Assembly (NCBI GenBank): GCA_021324175.1
Contig: JAJPJP010000422.1
Location: forward strand, 1-64,000
Direction of reading: 5' to 3'
Source: Chitinophagia bacterium
GTDB lineage: Bacteria > Bacteroidota > Bacteroidia > Chitinophagales > Chitinophagaceae
DNA: 64,000 nucleotides
The notes under the pieces were generated by a model, which was not told the DNA's origin, did not search any database, and saw only the letters and a program-made list of their open reading frames with translations. How positions within the stretch are numbered: position 1 is the stretch's first letter; each line of letters opens with the position of its first letter. The position numbers and the translations under genes are program-made. Below are positions 16,519-25,582 of the stretch, in pieces.

Positions 16519-18477
16519 CTAGTTACCTCCCGGCGGCGAGACGCCTTCCCAATTTAATTCAAGTTTATTATTTTTTCGATCCAGGTCGGCCATCCTTTGC
16601 GAAGGATCAATTTCCATCACCTTCAAATCGGTCAATTTGTGATTCACTTCGAAAGTATAGGTTGGGTGAGTCCACTTCCAGGGATCGTATTCGGTGCGTG
16701 GGATCGAACTGTCTTCGACCGGTTTGGAGCCGAACATCAAGTATTGTGGAATATAAGCGATCATCTTGCTTCCATCTTTAAACTGAAGCAAAACATCGAT
16801 CGGCATTGGCATTTTTCCGATCATCTTTAGCCTGATCTTGGTTTTGCCACCATCTTCCCACAGGGAGTCGATGCCATAATCGATCGTCTTGGTGGTATAA
16901 ATCCAGTATTCCTTAAACCAGTCGAGCTGAAGGCCGCTGACTTTTTCTGCTACCCTGACAAAATCGCTCGCGTTGGGGTGCTTGAATCGCCACAGCCGAT
17001 AATATTCCAGAAGAATTTTGTCTCTGACCTGTGCCCCGACGATATAGCCCAGTTGTTCCAGGAACATTTCTCCCATCGAATAGGATGCAATACCGTAGGC
17101 CAAATTGGTATTGAAATGATCTGCATGGGTTGAAAGCGGCTCCTGGAATCCGCTTTTGACAAAGAAGAAATAAGAATTGTAAGCAGCAGAATGGTTGGAA
17201 GGCAGTTCCTGTTTTTCCTGGTTGACGATTTTCTGCAGGCCGGCGTTGTCCGGGTGCTTTTTCAGCTGGTAAGTGTAATAATAATTTTCAATTAACGCGG
17301 TAGCGTAACTCGTAAATCCTTCGTCCATCCAAGCGTACAGGGACTCATTGGTGCCAAGCATTCCCTGGTACCAGCTGTGCGTCCACTCATGGAACGCTGC
17401 TCCCAAGCTGGGCCCGATAATCAGTGTACTCATCGGGTATTCCATACCGCCATCACCGCCGTGAACGAACGAATACTGGCGATAAGGATACTTGCCAAAA
17501 CTTTTTTCCATAAAAGGCATAACAATGACGGCTGCGTCGGCGAGCGTTTTCCATGCGGTATCCATTCTTGGATCATTGTCCTTGTTTTTGTAAAGAACGT
17601 TGATGACTCTGCCGTCTGGAAGATTCCTCACGAGGTGTTTGTACTGCGGATCCGCTGCCCACATGAAATCGTGGACATTGGGAGCCGAGAAATGCCAGCT
17701 GAGTTTTTCCCCTGCGGGCCTTGAGACCCTGGTGCCCGCTGTCTCATAGCCATATCCGATCTCGTTCGCGTTGAGTAAATAGCCAGTGCCCCCGAGCACG
17801 TAATTCTTATCTATTGCGATGGTTACATCATAGTCTCCCCAGACTCCGTAGAATTCGCGGGCTACATAAGGAGTAGGGTGCCATCCTTCATAATCGTATT
17901 CGCACATTTTAGGGTACCATTGACTCATTGAATAACGCACACCCGTTTGCGGGTTATCTCTTCCGCTGCGCCTGATCTGGATCGGCACCTGCGCTTCAAA
18001 GTCCATCGTAAAAACAACGGTGGCATGGGGAGGGATCGGCTTGCCGAGTTTGACTTGCAGAATAGTTTCTTGTTCCTTGAAACTTTGCGAGACGCCGTTC
18101 ATTTTCAGGGACAAGACCTTCTCGTAACCAATTTCATCGGGCTTCAAGTTCAATATTCTATCCCTTATGCGGGTATCCCAGTCCGGTTGGCCTTCGCCTC
18201 GTCTTCCGCCGATTAAGACCTTTCCAAGTTCACGACTTCGGGAGTCCATCATGCTGTTGGGCTGAAAAGCGTTCCAGTACAAATGATAGAATACCTGGTA
18301 CAATGTATCCGGGGAATTATTTGTATAATCCAGATGTTGCTTGCCGGTGAACCGGTTATTTTCTACGTTCATGTCAATATCCATCTGGTATTTGACACGC
18401 TGTTGCCACCGGCTCGGTTGGGAAAAGAGGGCCTGCGCGGAAAATACCGCGACAAAAAGAATAGCAAATCTGCTCAT
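16519..18477 (-). CDS. Secreted M1-family metallopeptidase, second copy type
   Basis: A 652-residue predicted periplasmic or extracellular zinc peptidase. The ATG at 18477 is preferred to 18519 because it starts a signal peptide (MSRFAILFVAVFSAQALFS). The catalytic domain has GGMEYPM, the zinc ligands HEWTH at 363-367 and E386 in WMDEGFTSY. Two features separate it from the M1 enzyme at 10719: a long N-terminal region with YHLYWNAFQPNSMMD, and a C-terminal half (DWFKEYWIYTTKTIDYGID) typical of the Bacteroidota-specific M1 subgroup. The gene is alone, ending near the decayed regulator. Confidence 0.9.
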   Translation of the reverse strand: MSRFAILFVAVFSAQALFSQPSRWQQRVKYQMDIDMNVENNRFTGKQHLDYTNNSPDTLYQVFYHLYWNAFQPNSMMDSRSRELGKVLIGGRRGEGQPDWDTRIRDRILNLKPDEIGYEKVLSLKMNGVSQSFKEQETILQVKLGKPIPPHATVVFTMDFEAQVPIQIRRSGRDNPQTGVRYSMSQWYPKMCEYDYEGWHPTPYVAREFYGVWGDYDVTIAIDKNYVLGGTGYLLNANEIGYGYETAGTRVSRPAGEKLSWHFSAPNVHDFMWAADPQYKHLVRNLPDGRVINVLYKNKDNDPRMDTAWKTLADAAVIVMPFMEKSFGKYPYRQYSFVHGGDGGMEYPMSTLIIGPSLGAAFHEWTHSWYQGMLGTNESLYAWMDEGFTSYATALIENYYYTYQLKKHPDNAGLQKIVNQEKQELPSNHSAAYNSYFFFVKSGFQEPLSTHADHFNTNLAYGIASYSMGEMFLEQLGYIVGAQVRDKILLEYYRLWRFKHPNASDFVRVAEKVSGLQLDWFKEYWIYTTKTIDYGIDSLWEDGGKTKIRLKMIGKMPMPIDVLLQFKDGSKMIAYIPQYLMFGSKPVEDSSIPRTEYDPWKWTHPTYTFEVNHKLTDLKVMEIDPSQRMADLDRKNNKLELNWEGVSPPGGN

Positions 18478-18588
18478 GATATGAGGAAAGTCTATGATCG
18501 GCGAAAATATAGAAATCAAATAAAGTTCAAAAGAAAAATAAACATTGTTCCGTGAGCGGTAGGTCCTTTGAACATGCGGCCACGCATT

Positions 18589-19041
18589 CTATAATGTGAT
18601 ATTATCCCTCAACAACTTTCCGTCGCTGTTGAAAAGAAGATTCTTTTTTTGAACATCACTTTTCGACACTTGCAGGCGATATTGCATTACATTGTCGGGC
18701 AGTTCGATACTGTAAACGTTGTTCAGATTCCAGTCGGCATATTTACTTTTTTCCCATCCGTCCTTGATATTTTCCGGAAGCTCATCTTTGGTAATTTCCT
18801 TTTCGGTACTCTTCCATTCACCATTTTCGTCGAACCGCGCCTGGTATTTCCCATTTCCCATATCAAAGCTGGCGACGAAAACGGATATCTTATCTTTCCA
18901 CGACACGTTAGAGGCGCCGGGGTATCGGGATTTCAATGCCTCGGTAACCTCAGCCGGTATTTTTCGGAATTGTCCAAAAGAATTGCTGATAAATCCAAAA
19001 CTGCAAGCGAATAAAATCGAAAGGGTCATTAATTTTTTCAT
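18589..19041 (-). CDS. Secreted PepSY-like small protein
   Basis: A 150-residue protein. The ATG at 19041 is chosen over 19119 because it begins a signal peptide (MKKLMTLSILFACSFGFISNSFG). The body carries two similar segments: VTEALKSRYPGASNVSWKDK...ASFDMGNGKYQARFDENGEW and a second copy around ENIKDGWEKSKYADWN. This is the PepSY-like (BLIP-fold) arrangement common in secreted Bacteroidota proteins. Function is unknown; related domains are thought to bind or inhibit peptidases, and two secreted M1 peptidases are nearby, but any link is conjecture. Confidence 0.72.
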   Translation of the reverse strand: MKKLMTLSILFACSFGFISNSFGQFRKIPAEVTEALKSRYPGASNVSWKDKISVFVASFDMGNGKYQARFDENGEWKSTEKEITKDELPENIKDGWEKSKYADWNLNNVYSIELPDNVMQYRLQVSKSDVQKKNLLFNSDGKLLRDNITL

Positions 19042-19146
19042 AAATGGTCTATAATGTTCCAGGATCCAGGAGTCTCGCCTGGCGGCGAAACCCATATTTA
19101 CTTTGCAAAGTTCCGGCATAATTCTTCAACATTTTGAATCCAAAAG

Positions 19147-19818
19147 TTAAATTTTGTCCGCGCCATCAATCACGATAACAATCTCGCCCTTTGCGGCCTG
19201 GGCTTCAAAATGGACAAGAACTTCCTCGAGTGTCCCGCGCTTGTTCTCTTCATATATTTTCGTCAACTCCCTGCTGACGCAACATTTCCTGGAGCTCCCG
19301 AAATATTGGATAAAATCCGCGAGTGTCTTCGTCAGTCTTAAAGGTGACTCATAAAAGATCATCGTTCTGTCTTCCAGCGCAAGTTTTTCGAGCAGTGTCT
19401 TTCGCCCTTTCTTTTGTGGCAGAAACCCCTCAAATGCAAAGCGATTCGCTGGAATTCCGCTGTTGATCAGCGCCGGCACGAATGCCGTTGGTCCCGGCAG
19501 GCATTCAACGGGAATTCCTACGCGGATACATTCTCTGACAAGGAGAAATGCGGGATCAGAAATGCCAGGCGTTCCCGCGTCAGTCAGGAGCGCCATCTGT
19601 TTGCCATCGATCAGCTGGTTGGTCAGGTGGCGAAGCACCTGGTGTTCATTATGCTGATGATAAGGTGACAGCGGTTTCAGAATAGCGTAATGATTAAGCA
19701 ACTTGATGGATACGCGGGTATCTTCTGCCAGGATCAGATCGACTTTTTTGAGGACCTCAACGGCGCGAAAACTCATGTCTTTCAGGTTGCCGATCGGTGA
19801 GGGAACAATATACAGCAT
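19147..19818 (-). CDS. rsmI: 16S rRNA (cytidine(1402)-2'-O)-methyltransferase
   Basis: RsmI adds the 2'-O-methyl group to C1402 in the 16S decoding centre. The 223-residue sequence starts with the tetrapyrrole-methylase-fold signature LYIVPSPIGNLKDMSFRA, then LILAEDTRVSIKLLNHY, LLTDAGTPGISDPAFLLV, PGPTAFVPALINSG and FYESPLRL. It lacks the C-terminal helical extension of E. coli RsmI, as many Bacteroidota forms do. It lies 38 bp after purS and is probably the last gene of a pssA-purS-rsmI unit. Confidence 0.94.
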   Translation of the reverse strand: MLYIVPSPIGNLKDMSFRAVEVLKKVDLILAEDTRVSIKLLNHYAILKPLSPYHQHNEHQVLRHLTNQLIDGKQMALLTDAGTPGISDPAFLLVRECIRVGIPVECLPGPTAFVPALINSGIPANRFAFEGFLPQKKGRKTLLEKLALEDRTMIFYESPLRLTKTLADFIQYFGSSRKCCVSRELTKIYEENKRGTLEEVLVHFEAQAAKGEIVIVIDGADKI

Positions 19819-19856
19819 GAGCTTGAAATAAGGAGGCTATCCGGGATTGGAATTCC

Positions 19857-20102
19857 CTAGTTGAAGGAGATTTCAAAATACTCCATGACGGGATTGGCCA
19901 AAAGTTTCCTGCTGGCCTCTTCAGCGATTTGTTTTGCCTGTGATTCCGAATCTGCCTCGATCTGCAATGAAATGTTTTTGCCGATCCTGACATCGTTGAT
20001 TTTTTTTAACCCAAGGTTTTGCAATCCGCCAATGACTGCCTTTCCTTGCGGGTCCAGCAGCTCCTTCAAAGGCATCACCTTCACTTGAACGGAAAAGATC
20101 AT
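19857..20102 (-). CDS. purS: Phosphoribosylformylglycinamidine synthase subunit PurS
   Basis: An 81-residue PurS, the small subunit that bridges PurL and PurQ and channels ammonia in de novo purine synthesis. The ATG at 20102 overlaps the pssA stop by four bases and gives the family start MIFSVQVKVMPLKELLDPQG; the upstream frame is only pssA's antiphase tail. Conserved features are GLQNLGLKKINDVRIGK and the C-terminal NPVMEYFEI. purL and purQ are not in the window. A stand-alone purS in an operon with a phospholipid gene is an unusual place. Confidence 0.85.
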   Translation of the reverse strand: MIFSVQVKVMPLKELLDPQGKAVIGGLQNLGLKKINDVRIGKNISLQIEADSESQAKQIAEEASRKLLANPVMEYFEISFN

Positions 20103-20863
20103 GTCGTTCGATTTTTGAAAGCCAAAGATAATATAATGTAAAAGACGAAGACGATCGGTACGGCGAGCCATCTGAATAGTAAGGCGGCCATGACCCCAAC
20201 AGCAAGCAGTACTAGCTTCGGCATGTTTTTTCCCATCGAATAATCCTTGAATTTAAGCGCCATTAATGGCAGGTTGGAAACCATCAGGTAACTCAACAGG
20301 ATAATCAATGCATACAAAAACCACTTGCTAAGCAAAACGGTGAAGACCGTTTCATTGGTGTTTTGCCAGATAATAAACGGCAGCGACGCGATAAGCAGCG
20401 CGTTGGCAGGCGTTGGGACTCCCCTAAAGCCGTATTGCTGTGTACTGTCTATATTAAACTTCGCCAGCCGGTAAGCCGCGGCGCAGGGTATGAGAATAGC
20501 GGGTATCAGCCAGAGCATGGAAACATCCAGGCCATCGGGCTGTCTGGCAAAACTCATGCGAAGAAATTGGTAGAGAATCATGCCCGGTGCGACTCCGAAG
20601 CTGACCACATCGGCCAGCGAATCCAGTTCCTTACCCAACGGCGACGTCGCTTTGCAGAGTCTTGCGACAAGCCCGTCGCAAAAATCAACCACCGCGGCAA
20701 TGCCGATGCAGAGTGACCCCAGCCATACTTTTTCAGGCAAATTTATGCTGAGGGTATCCTCATTCAACGTCACCAGCGTTTGTCCGCTTTGTAGAATAAA
20801 AATAACCGCCAGGGTGCCGAAAAGCAGGTTGATTAAAGTAAACAGGTTAGGCAGATGCTTCAT
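20099..20863 (-). CDS. pssA: CDP-diacylglycerol-serine O-phosphatidyltransferase
   Basis: Membrane enzyme that makes phosphatidylserine from CDP-diacylglycerol and serine, the precursor of phosphatidylethanolamine. The 254-residue protein has about seven hydrophobic segments and the CDP-alcohol phosphotransferase signature DGLVARLCKATSPLGKELD plus SLAD, in which the spaced Asp residues bind metal and substrate. An N-terminal MKHLPNLFTLINLLFGTLAV is typical of the PssA type rather than PgsA. Its stop overlaps purS. Confidence 0.93.
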   Translation of the reverse strand: MKHLPNLFTLINLLFGTLAVIFILQSGQTLVTLNEDTLSINLPEKVWLGSLCIGIAAVVDFCDGLVARLCKATSPLGKELDSLADVVSFGVAPGMILYQFLRMSFARQPDGLDVSMLWLIPAILIPCAAAYRLAKFNIDSTQQYGFRGVPTPANALLIASLPFIIWQNTNETVFTVLLSKWFLYALIILLSYLMVSNLPLMALKFKDYSMGKNMPKLVLLAVGVMAALLFRWLAVPIVFVFYIILSLAFKNRTT

Positions 20864-20948
20864 GCAAATCGCAGTTGAGCGTGCGTTGATTTAAAAATGA
20901 ATGTACGGGAATTTTCATTGTTACTTTTTTAATTCGCCTGTTAACTAT

Positions 20949-22238
20949 TCATTTTTTCATAAATGCTTCAATCTCTTCGGTTGTAATTGGAATATTTGCC
21001 GTCAGATCTTTGTTTCCGTCGCGCGTAATCCAAACATCGTTTTCGATGCGGATGCCAAGCTGCTCCTCTTCGATATAGATGCCCGGCTCAACCGTCAATA
21101 CCATTCCCGCTTTAATCGGTTCGGTCTTTGTACCTAGGTCATGTACATCGATACCGAGATGATGCGAAACCCCGTGATACATGTATTTATAATAGGCCGG
21201 ATTTTCTGGAGTCTCATTTTTCAATTCTGTTTTCTTTAGCAGGCCCAGTTTGAAGAAAACCTGATTGGCTTCCTGGCCGACTTTTTTATGGTATTCACTA
21301 ATAGTAATGCCTGGTTTGAGCAGGTTCTTGGCAAAACGATGAAGGTGCAGGCAGGCATCGTACACTCTTTTTTGCCTGCGCGTGAATTTTCCACCGACCG
21401 GAACGGTGCGTGTCAGGTCAGCGCAATACCCCCCATATTCTGCTCCAAAATCCATCAATATCAATTCACCGCTTTTGCATTCCGCGCTGTTGGATACATA
21501 ATGCAGTGTCCTCGCCCTGTCTCCTCCGGCAATAATACTTCCGTATGCGGGACCCGTTGCGCGCTGCGAAAGAAACGAATGACAGATCTCGGCTTCTATT
21601 TCATATTCCATCACGCCCGGCTTGATAAACCTAAGCAGCCGTTCGAAGGCCCGATGGGTAATATCCACTGCTTGTTGCAGCACTTCGATTTCCAGCGGTG
21701 TCTTGATCGTGCGAAGTCTTTTCATGATCTTTGCTGCCCGGTGATAATGGTGAAGTGGATAACGGGCTCGCATGTCATTAGCAAATCGATAATCGGCAGT
21801 TTGAAGCAGGCTGGCCTTTCGGTCATTTTCATTGGAATTCAGATAAATATTTTCGGCCAGGTGAATCCAGGTTTGCAATTGAGCGTCAAGCACATCCAGC
21901 CACACAATCGTTTCAATTCCTGAACTGGCCTTTGCCTCCCCGGCTCCAAGCCTTTTGCCATCCCATTTTTCTTTGAGTTCATTGGGGCGTACCAGGGCCA
22001 GCACCTCCCTGTATCTCGGGTCCGGGTGATCGGGGAACAGGATGACCATGCTTCCCTCCTGCGTGACCCCACTAAGCCAGAACTGGTCGCTATTTTGCTT
22101 AAACGGGTATAAAGCGTCTCCGTTCGAGGGTACTTCGTCATTGCTGACAAAAATCGCTATCGAATTGGGTAGCATTTCCCGGACGAAGCGGCGGCGATTC
22201 TCGACAAAAATCGCAGGGTTCAGTGGAAGGTATTTCAT
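20949..22238 (-). CDS. pepP: Xaa-Pro aminopeptidase (aminopeptidase P)
   Basis: Removes the N-terminal residue from peptides with proline in the second position, using two metal ions. The 429-residue protein has the creatinase-like N-terminal domain (1-165, with QNSDQFWLSGV) and a pita-bread catalytic domain with ligands D263 and D274 (ILMDFGAEYGGYCADLTRT), H360 (GVSHHLGIDVHD), E384 (TVEPGIY) and E399 (IRIENDV). No signal peptide, so it should be cytoplasmic. It faces away from pckA across a 280-bp gap. Confidence 0.95.
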   Translation of the reverse strand: MKYLPLNPAIFVENRRRFVREMLPNSIAIFVSNDEVPSNGDALYPFKQNSDQFWLSGVTQEGSMVILFPDHPDPRYREVLALVRPNELKEKWDGKRLGAGEAKASSGIETIVWLDVLDAQLQTWIHLAENIYLNSNENDRKASLLQTADYRFANDMRARYPLHHYHRAAKIMKRLRTIKTPLEIEVLQQAVDITHRAFERLLRFIKPGVMEYEIEAEICHSFLSQRATGPAYGSIIAGGDRARTLHYVSNSAECKSGELILMDFGAEYGGYCADLTRTVPVGGKFTRRQKRVYDACLHLHRFAKNLLKPGITISEYHKKVGQEANQVFFKLGLLKKTELKNETPENPAYYKYMYHGVSHHLGIDVHDLGTKTEPIKAGMVLTVEPGIYIEEEQLGIRIENDVWITRDGNKDLTANIPITTEEIEAFMKK

Positions 22239-22381
22239 GTCGGCTCATTTTTACAGGCGTGTAAAAATAAGGAGGAATTGATTCCCGTCGCCTCGGGTAT
22301 ATTTTTCCATGATCATTGCGAGCAATTTTCGAAATTTTTCGCTGACGTTCACCAAAGCAATTGTACGTCTAGACAATCTAT

Positions 22382-22401
22382 AAACTAACAGTCGTTAGTT
22401 T
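22382..22401. promoter_or_regulatory. Perfect palindrome resembling a TetR-family operator
   Basis: AAACTAAC-AGTC-GTTAGTTT: 8-bp arms and a 4-nt centre. It is in the pepP-pckA intergenic region, about 100 bp before the candidate pckA -7 box. ACTAAC/GTTAGT palindromes are often bound by TetR-type repressors, but no such gene is in the window. Neither strand carries a T-run that would make it a terminator. Confidence 0.5.
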
Positions 22402-22464
22402 TACAAAATCTAAAAATTTGTCATATTAATTGATTTCTTTCAAATTTTGAGTCATTTGGCACGC

Positions 22465-22495
22465 TTGTATTAGAGGAAATATAATTTTACCTTTG
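22465..22495 (+). promoter_or_regulatory. pckA promoter (TTG-N20-TACCTTTG)
   Basis: TTG at 22465-22467 and TACCTTTG at 22488-22495 with a 20-nt spacer match the Bacteroidota primary sigma consensus. The pckA ATG lies 23 nt past the -7 box, which implies a leader of under 20 nt. Confidence 0.7.
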
Positions 22496-22518
22496 TCGTC
22501 TAATAATAATAGGGCCTT

Positions 22519-24123
22519 ATGTCATCTCCGTCGATAGCTTTGCCTCCCCTCAAATTGTTGAGACTTGGACTGAAGTCTACGGATTTTATTCACTACCAGG
22601 AGACACCTGCCAAACTCATCCGCGAATCCATTCGCAGAAGTCAGGGGCAACTTTGTGATTTAGAAGCCCTTGTGATCAGCACTGGGAAATATACGGGCCG
22701 CTGCCCCAAAGATCGGTTTATCGTACGCGACGTGGTGACCGCTGAATCCGTAAACTGGAATGAAGTCAACCAGCCATTGGACGAAGCCTATTTCGATGTC
22801 ATTTTCAAACGGTCTATCGAACATCTTAATAAGCTTTCCGATATCTGGGTGAGGGACGCACAGGCCTGTGCTGATCCGTCCTTTCGGATGAATATCCGCG
22901 TAATCACGGAATCTCCCTCCATGAATCTTTTCGCGCACAACATGTTCATCCGGCCGACCGAAGATGAATTGGAGGACTTCGAGCCAGGCTGGCATATCAT
23001 TTCCGTTCCGGGTCTTTCACTAAATCCGGCTGAATGCGGCATCAGAAATTCTAACGCGACGGTCATATCATTCAAACGCAAGATGGTTTTGATTTCGGGT
23101 TCCGGCTACACCGGCGAACTCAAGAAAGCGATCTTCAGCGTTCTCAATTTTGTCCTTCCCAATGACTACGGGGTCTTGTCGATGCATTGCTCAGCTAACG
23201 AAGGCCGTGATGGCAATACTGCCCTGTTTTTTGGACTAAGCGGTACGGGCAAGACCACTCTCAGCGCGGACCCGCAAAGAAAGCTTATCGGCGATGACGA
23301 ACATGGTTGGTCGGATGAAGGCATCTTTAACTTCGAAGGAGGATGCTACGCAAAATGCATTAATCTCAGTGAAAATAAGGAGCCCGATATCTATCATGCT
23401 ATCCGCTTTGGATCGATGGTGGAAAATGTGACATTTTATCCTGCTACCAACCGGATCAATTTTGACGACAGCAGCATTACGGAAAACACCAGGGTATCCT
23501 ATCCGCTAAACTTTATTTCAAATGCGCTTGAACCATCGGTTGCCGATGCGCCGGAAAATATTTTCCTGCTTACCTGCGACGCTTATGGCGTCTTGCCGCC
23601 CGTGTCGCGACTGACAGTCGGCCAGGCCATGTACCAGTTCATTTCGGGTTATACAGCAAAGATTGCCGGTACCGAATCGGGTATAAATGAACCGAAGCCG
23701 ACATTTAGCGCCTGTTTCGGCGCGCCATTTATGCCCCTGCATCCGGGCCGTTATGCTTCAATGTTTGGCGACAGGGTCAGGAAGGGTTCCGTCCGTGTGT
23801 GGTTTATCAATACTGGGTGGTCGGGAGGCATTTATGGGAAGGGCAATCGGATCAAATTGAACTATACCAGGGCCATTGTTTCAGCGGTACTCAGCGGCCA
23901 GCTTGACCATGCTGATTACGAGCAATTCCCGTTATTTAATTTTTCCATCCCCACCAGCTGCCCGGGAGTGCCTAATGAGATCCTTAATCCTGCAAACACC
24001 TGGGGAAACAAGGAAGCTTACCGCATGCAGGCCCTCAAGCTAGCGGGTTTGTTTGCCTCAAATTTCAAACAATATGCTGAGGGCGTAACTAAAGATGTTC
24101 TCGATGCCGCCCCGGTTTTTTAA
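22519..24123 (+). CDS. pckA: Phosphoenolpyruvate carboxykinase (ATP)
   Basis: Interconverts oxaloacetate + ATP and phosphoenolpyruvate + CO2, linking the TCA cycle to gluconeogenesis (or fixing CO2 in the reverse direction). The 534-residue protein has the ATP-type signature: GLSGTGKTTLSADPQRKLIGDDEHGW containing the P-loop and kinase-2 Asp pair, RSEx-type STGKYTGRCPKDRFIV near the start, and FNFEGGCYAKCINL with the metal ligands. Length matches the ATP-dependent class. It has its own promoter and is followed by a strong nested hairpin. Confidence 0.97.
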   Translation: MSSPSIALPPLKLLRLGLKSTDFIHYQETPAKLIRESIRRSQGQLCDLEALVISTGKYTGRCPKDRFIVRDVVTAESVNWNEVNQPLDEAYFDVIFKRSIEHLNKLSDIWVRDAQACADPSFRMNIRVITESPSMNLFAHNMFIRPTEDELEDFEPGWHIISVPGLSLNPAECGIRNSNATVISFKRKMVLISGSGYTGELKKAIFSVLNFVLPNDYGVLSMHCSANEGRDGNTALFFGLSGTGKTTLSADPQRKLIGDDEHGWSDEGIFNFEGGCYAKCINLSENKEPDIYHAIRFGSMVENVTFYPATNRINFDDSSITENTRVSYPLNFISNALEPSVADAPENIFLLTCDAYGVLPPVSRLTVGQAMYQFISGYTAKIAGTESGINEPKPTFSACFGAPFMPLHPGRYASMFGDRVRKGSVRVWFINTGWSGGIYGKGNRIKLNYTRAIVSAVLSGQLDHADYEQFPLFNFSIPTSCPGVPNEILNPANTWGNKEAYRMQALKLAGLFASNFKQYAEGVTKDVLDAAPVF

Positions 24124-24200
24124 AAAATTTTTTAACAAATAGTGTATTAATCTAAATAATTTCCTGATATTGGCAAATAGAATTTAACTGTTTTATTGAG

Positions 24201-24268
24201 TCTCTAAGATTGTTTGCCAAACAGAACTCCATCAATGAATGATTTTGATGGAGTTCTTATTTTAGAGA
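24201..24268 (+). terminator. Nested hairpin terminator after pckA
   Basis: A perfect 12-bp inner stem (24223-24234 with 24246-24257, AGAACTCCATCA/TGATGGAGTTCT) sits inside a second 7-bp stem (TCTCTAA 24201-24207 with TTAGAGA 24262-24268). The downstream tract is only moderately T-rich. It most likely ends pckA transcription. It also lies just before the DUF922 gene and could act in its leader if there were readthrough. Confidence 0.75.
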
Positions 24269-24269
24269 T

Positions 24270-24297
24270 TTTGACAAAATATTTGCAATTAATTTTG
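24270..24297 (+). promoter_or_regulatory. Candidate promoter of the DUF922 gene
   Basis: TTTG (24270-24273) and TAATTTTG (24290-24297) fit both boxes, but the 16-nt spacer is shorter than the usual 19-20. The GTG start follows 20 nt later. Confidence 0.4.
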
Positions 24298-24317
24298 GCC
24301 ACCGGAGTTTAATAACC

Positions 24318-24851
24318 GTGAGCAATATTTTTTTTTCGGTTTCGATCGCCTTATTGACATTGACCCGATTTCATTCGCGGGATGATCAGATCGAATGGAG
24401 CGCAGTCCGGAAACTGACCTGGACGGATTTTAAACAACGCCCCGATCCTTCTTCGCCCAATGCCGCACTGACCAGTTCCATCATCAAATACGATTTCGGG
24501 TACAACGATGTAGACGGGCTTAGTTTTCATATTCACTGCGAATTCGATCCCGAAGCGTCATGGGGCAGAACCAAAACAGATTATATCCTTTCGCATGAGC
24601 AGGGTCATTTCGACATTACGGAAATATACGCCAGGAAACTGGATAAAGCGTTCAAGGAATATAAGCCCACCCCGGACATCAAAAAGAAAATCAACAAGAT
24701 TTATATGGGGTTAATGGCCGAACTGCACGAGTATCAGGAAAAATACGATGCCGCGACCAACTTCTCGTTAAACCACGACAAGCAACAGGAATGGCTGCAA
24801 AAGATCAGCAACCAGTTAAAGGAACTGGAGCCTTACTCGAATTATCATTAG
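24318..24851 (+). CDS. DUF922-family predicted secreted zinc-dependent protease
   Basis: A 177-residue protein starting at GTG 24318, with a short hydrophobic leader (NIFFSVSIALLTLTRF). The DUF922 core is visible: IEWSAVRKLTWTDFKQRPDP, then the HExxH-type motif in YILSHEQGHFDITEIYARKL, which gives two His ligands and the catalytic Glu. A basic, helical C-terminus follows. The family is only predicted to be proteolytic; the substrate is unknown. Its stop overlaps by four bases with the stop of the convergent kinase gene. The start is the least certain part. Confidence 0.75.
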   Translation: MSNIFFSVSIALLTLTRFHSRDDQIEWSAVRKLTWTDFKQRPDPSSPNAALTSSIIKYDFGYNDVDGLSFHIHCEFDPEASWGRTKTDYILSHEQGHFDITEIYARKLDKAFKEYKPTPDIKKKINKIYMGLMAELHEYQEKYDAATNFSLNHDKQQEWLQKISNQLKELEPYSNYH

Positions 24852-25486
24852 AAAAGACCATATAACTGAGAATCTATGCGGTTGATGATATCTCCAAGGT
24901 GCTCCTCATTTTCCGGGAATTTGTTTTTGTCAATATTAACTACGAGCAGTGGCCCCTCCCGATATTGGTCGATCCATTTTGTGTAGTACTCGTTGAGTCG
25001 CTTTAAATAATCCAGCCGGATATTTTCTTCGTATTCCCTGCCTCTCTTTTGAATCTGGGCGACGAGGGTCGGAACCGATCCCTGCAGATAGATCAGCAGG
25101 TCCGGAGGTTGAACCATCCGTTTCAATGTCTGGAAAAACTGGAAATAATTGTTGTAGTCCCTTTTACTCATCAGGCCCATTTCATGCAGGTTTGGCGCAA
25201 AAATATGAGCGTCTTCATAGATCGTTCTGTCCTGCACGACTGTTTCCATGCCGCTTTGAATTTCCAGGAGCTGATTCAGTCGGCTGTTTAGAAAATATAC
25301 CTGGAGATTAAAACTCCACCTCGGCATGTCTTCATAAAAATCATTCAGGTAAGGGTTATGGTCTACGTCTTCAAATTGTGGGATCCACCTGTAGTGTTTG
25401 CTCAATAACTGCGTCAACGTCGTCTTCCCTGCGCCAATATTTCCAGCAACTGCAATGTGTTTTGGTTTCTTGCTTTTTGCCATCAC
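24848..25486 (-). CDS. Deoxynucleoside kinase (dNK family)
   Basis: Phosphorylates deoxynucleosides, salvaging DNA precursors. The 212-residue protein has the P-loop AVAGNIGAGKTTL at 12-24, the substrate-specific EDVDHNPYLNDFYEDM, the catalytic ERS-like motif QDRTIYEDAHIF, and the lid-region arginines in IQKRGREYE. It belongs to the deoxyadenosine/deoxyguanosine kinase type by these motifs, but specificity cannot be fixed by eye. No partner is adjacent; trpS lies upstream, 97 bp away. Confidence 0.9.
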   Translation of the reverse strand: MMAKSKKPKHIAVAGNIGAGKTTLTQLLSKHYRWIPQFEDVDHNPYLNDFYEDMPRWSFNLQVYFLNSRLNQLLEIQSGMETVVQDRTIYEDAHIFAPNLHEMGLMSKRDYNNYFQFFQTLKRMVQPPDLLIYLQGSVPTLVAQIQKRGREYEENIRLDYLKRLNEYYTKWIDQYREGPLLVVNIDKNKFPENEEHLGDIINRIDSQLYGLF

Positions 25487-25582
25487 CTAAATGTAAATTC
25501 TTAATTCTTAAATCAAAAAATATTTTTGGTCTCAACTGATTCTTCTCTCAAAGCGTGAGAATTTCGTTCCTTGCGATTGTAA

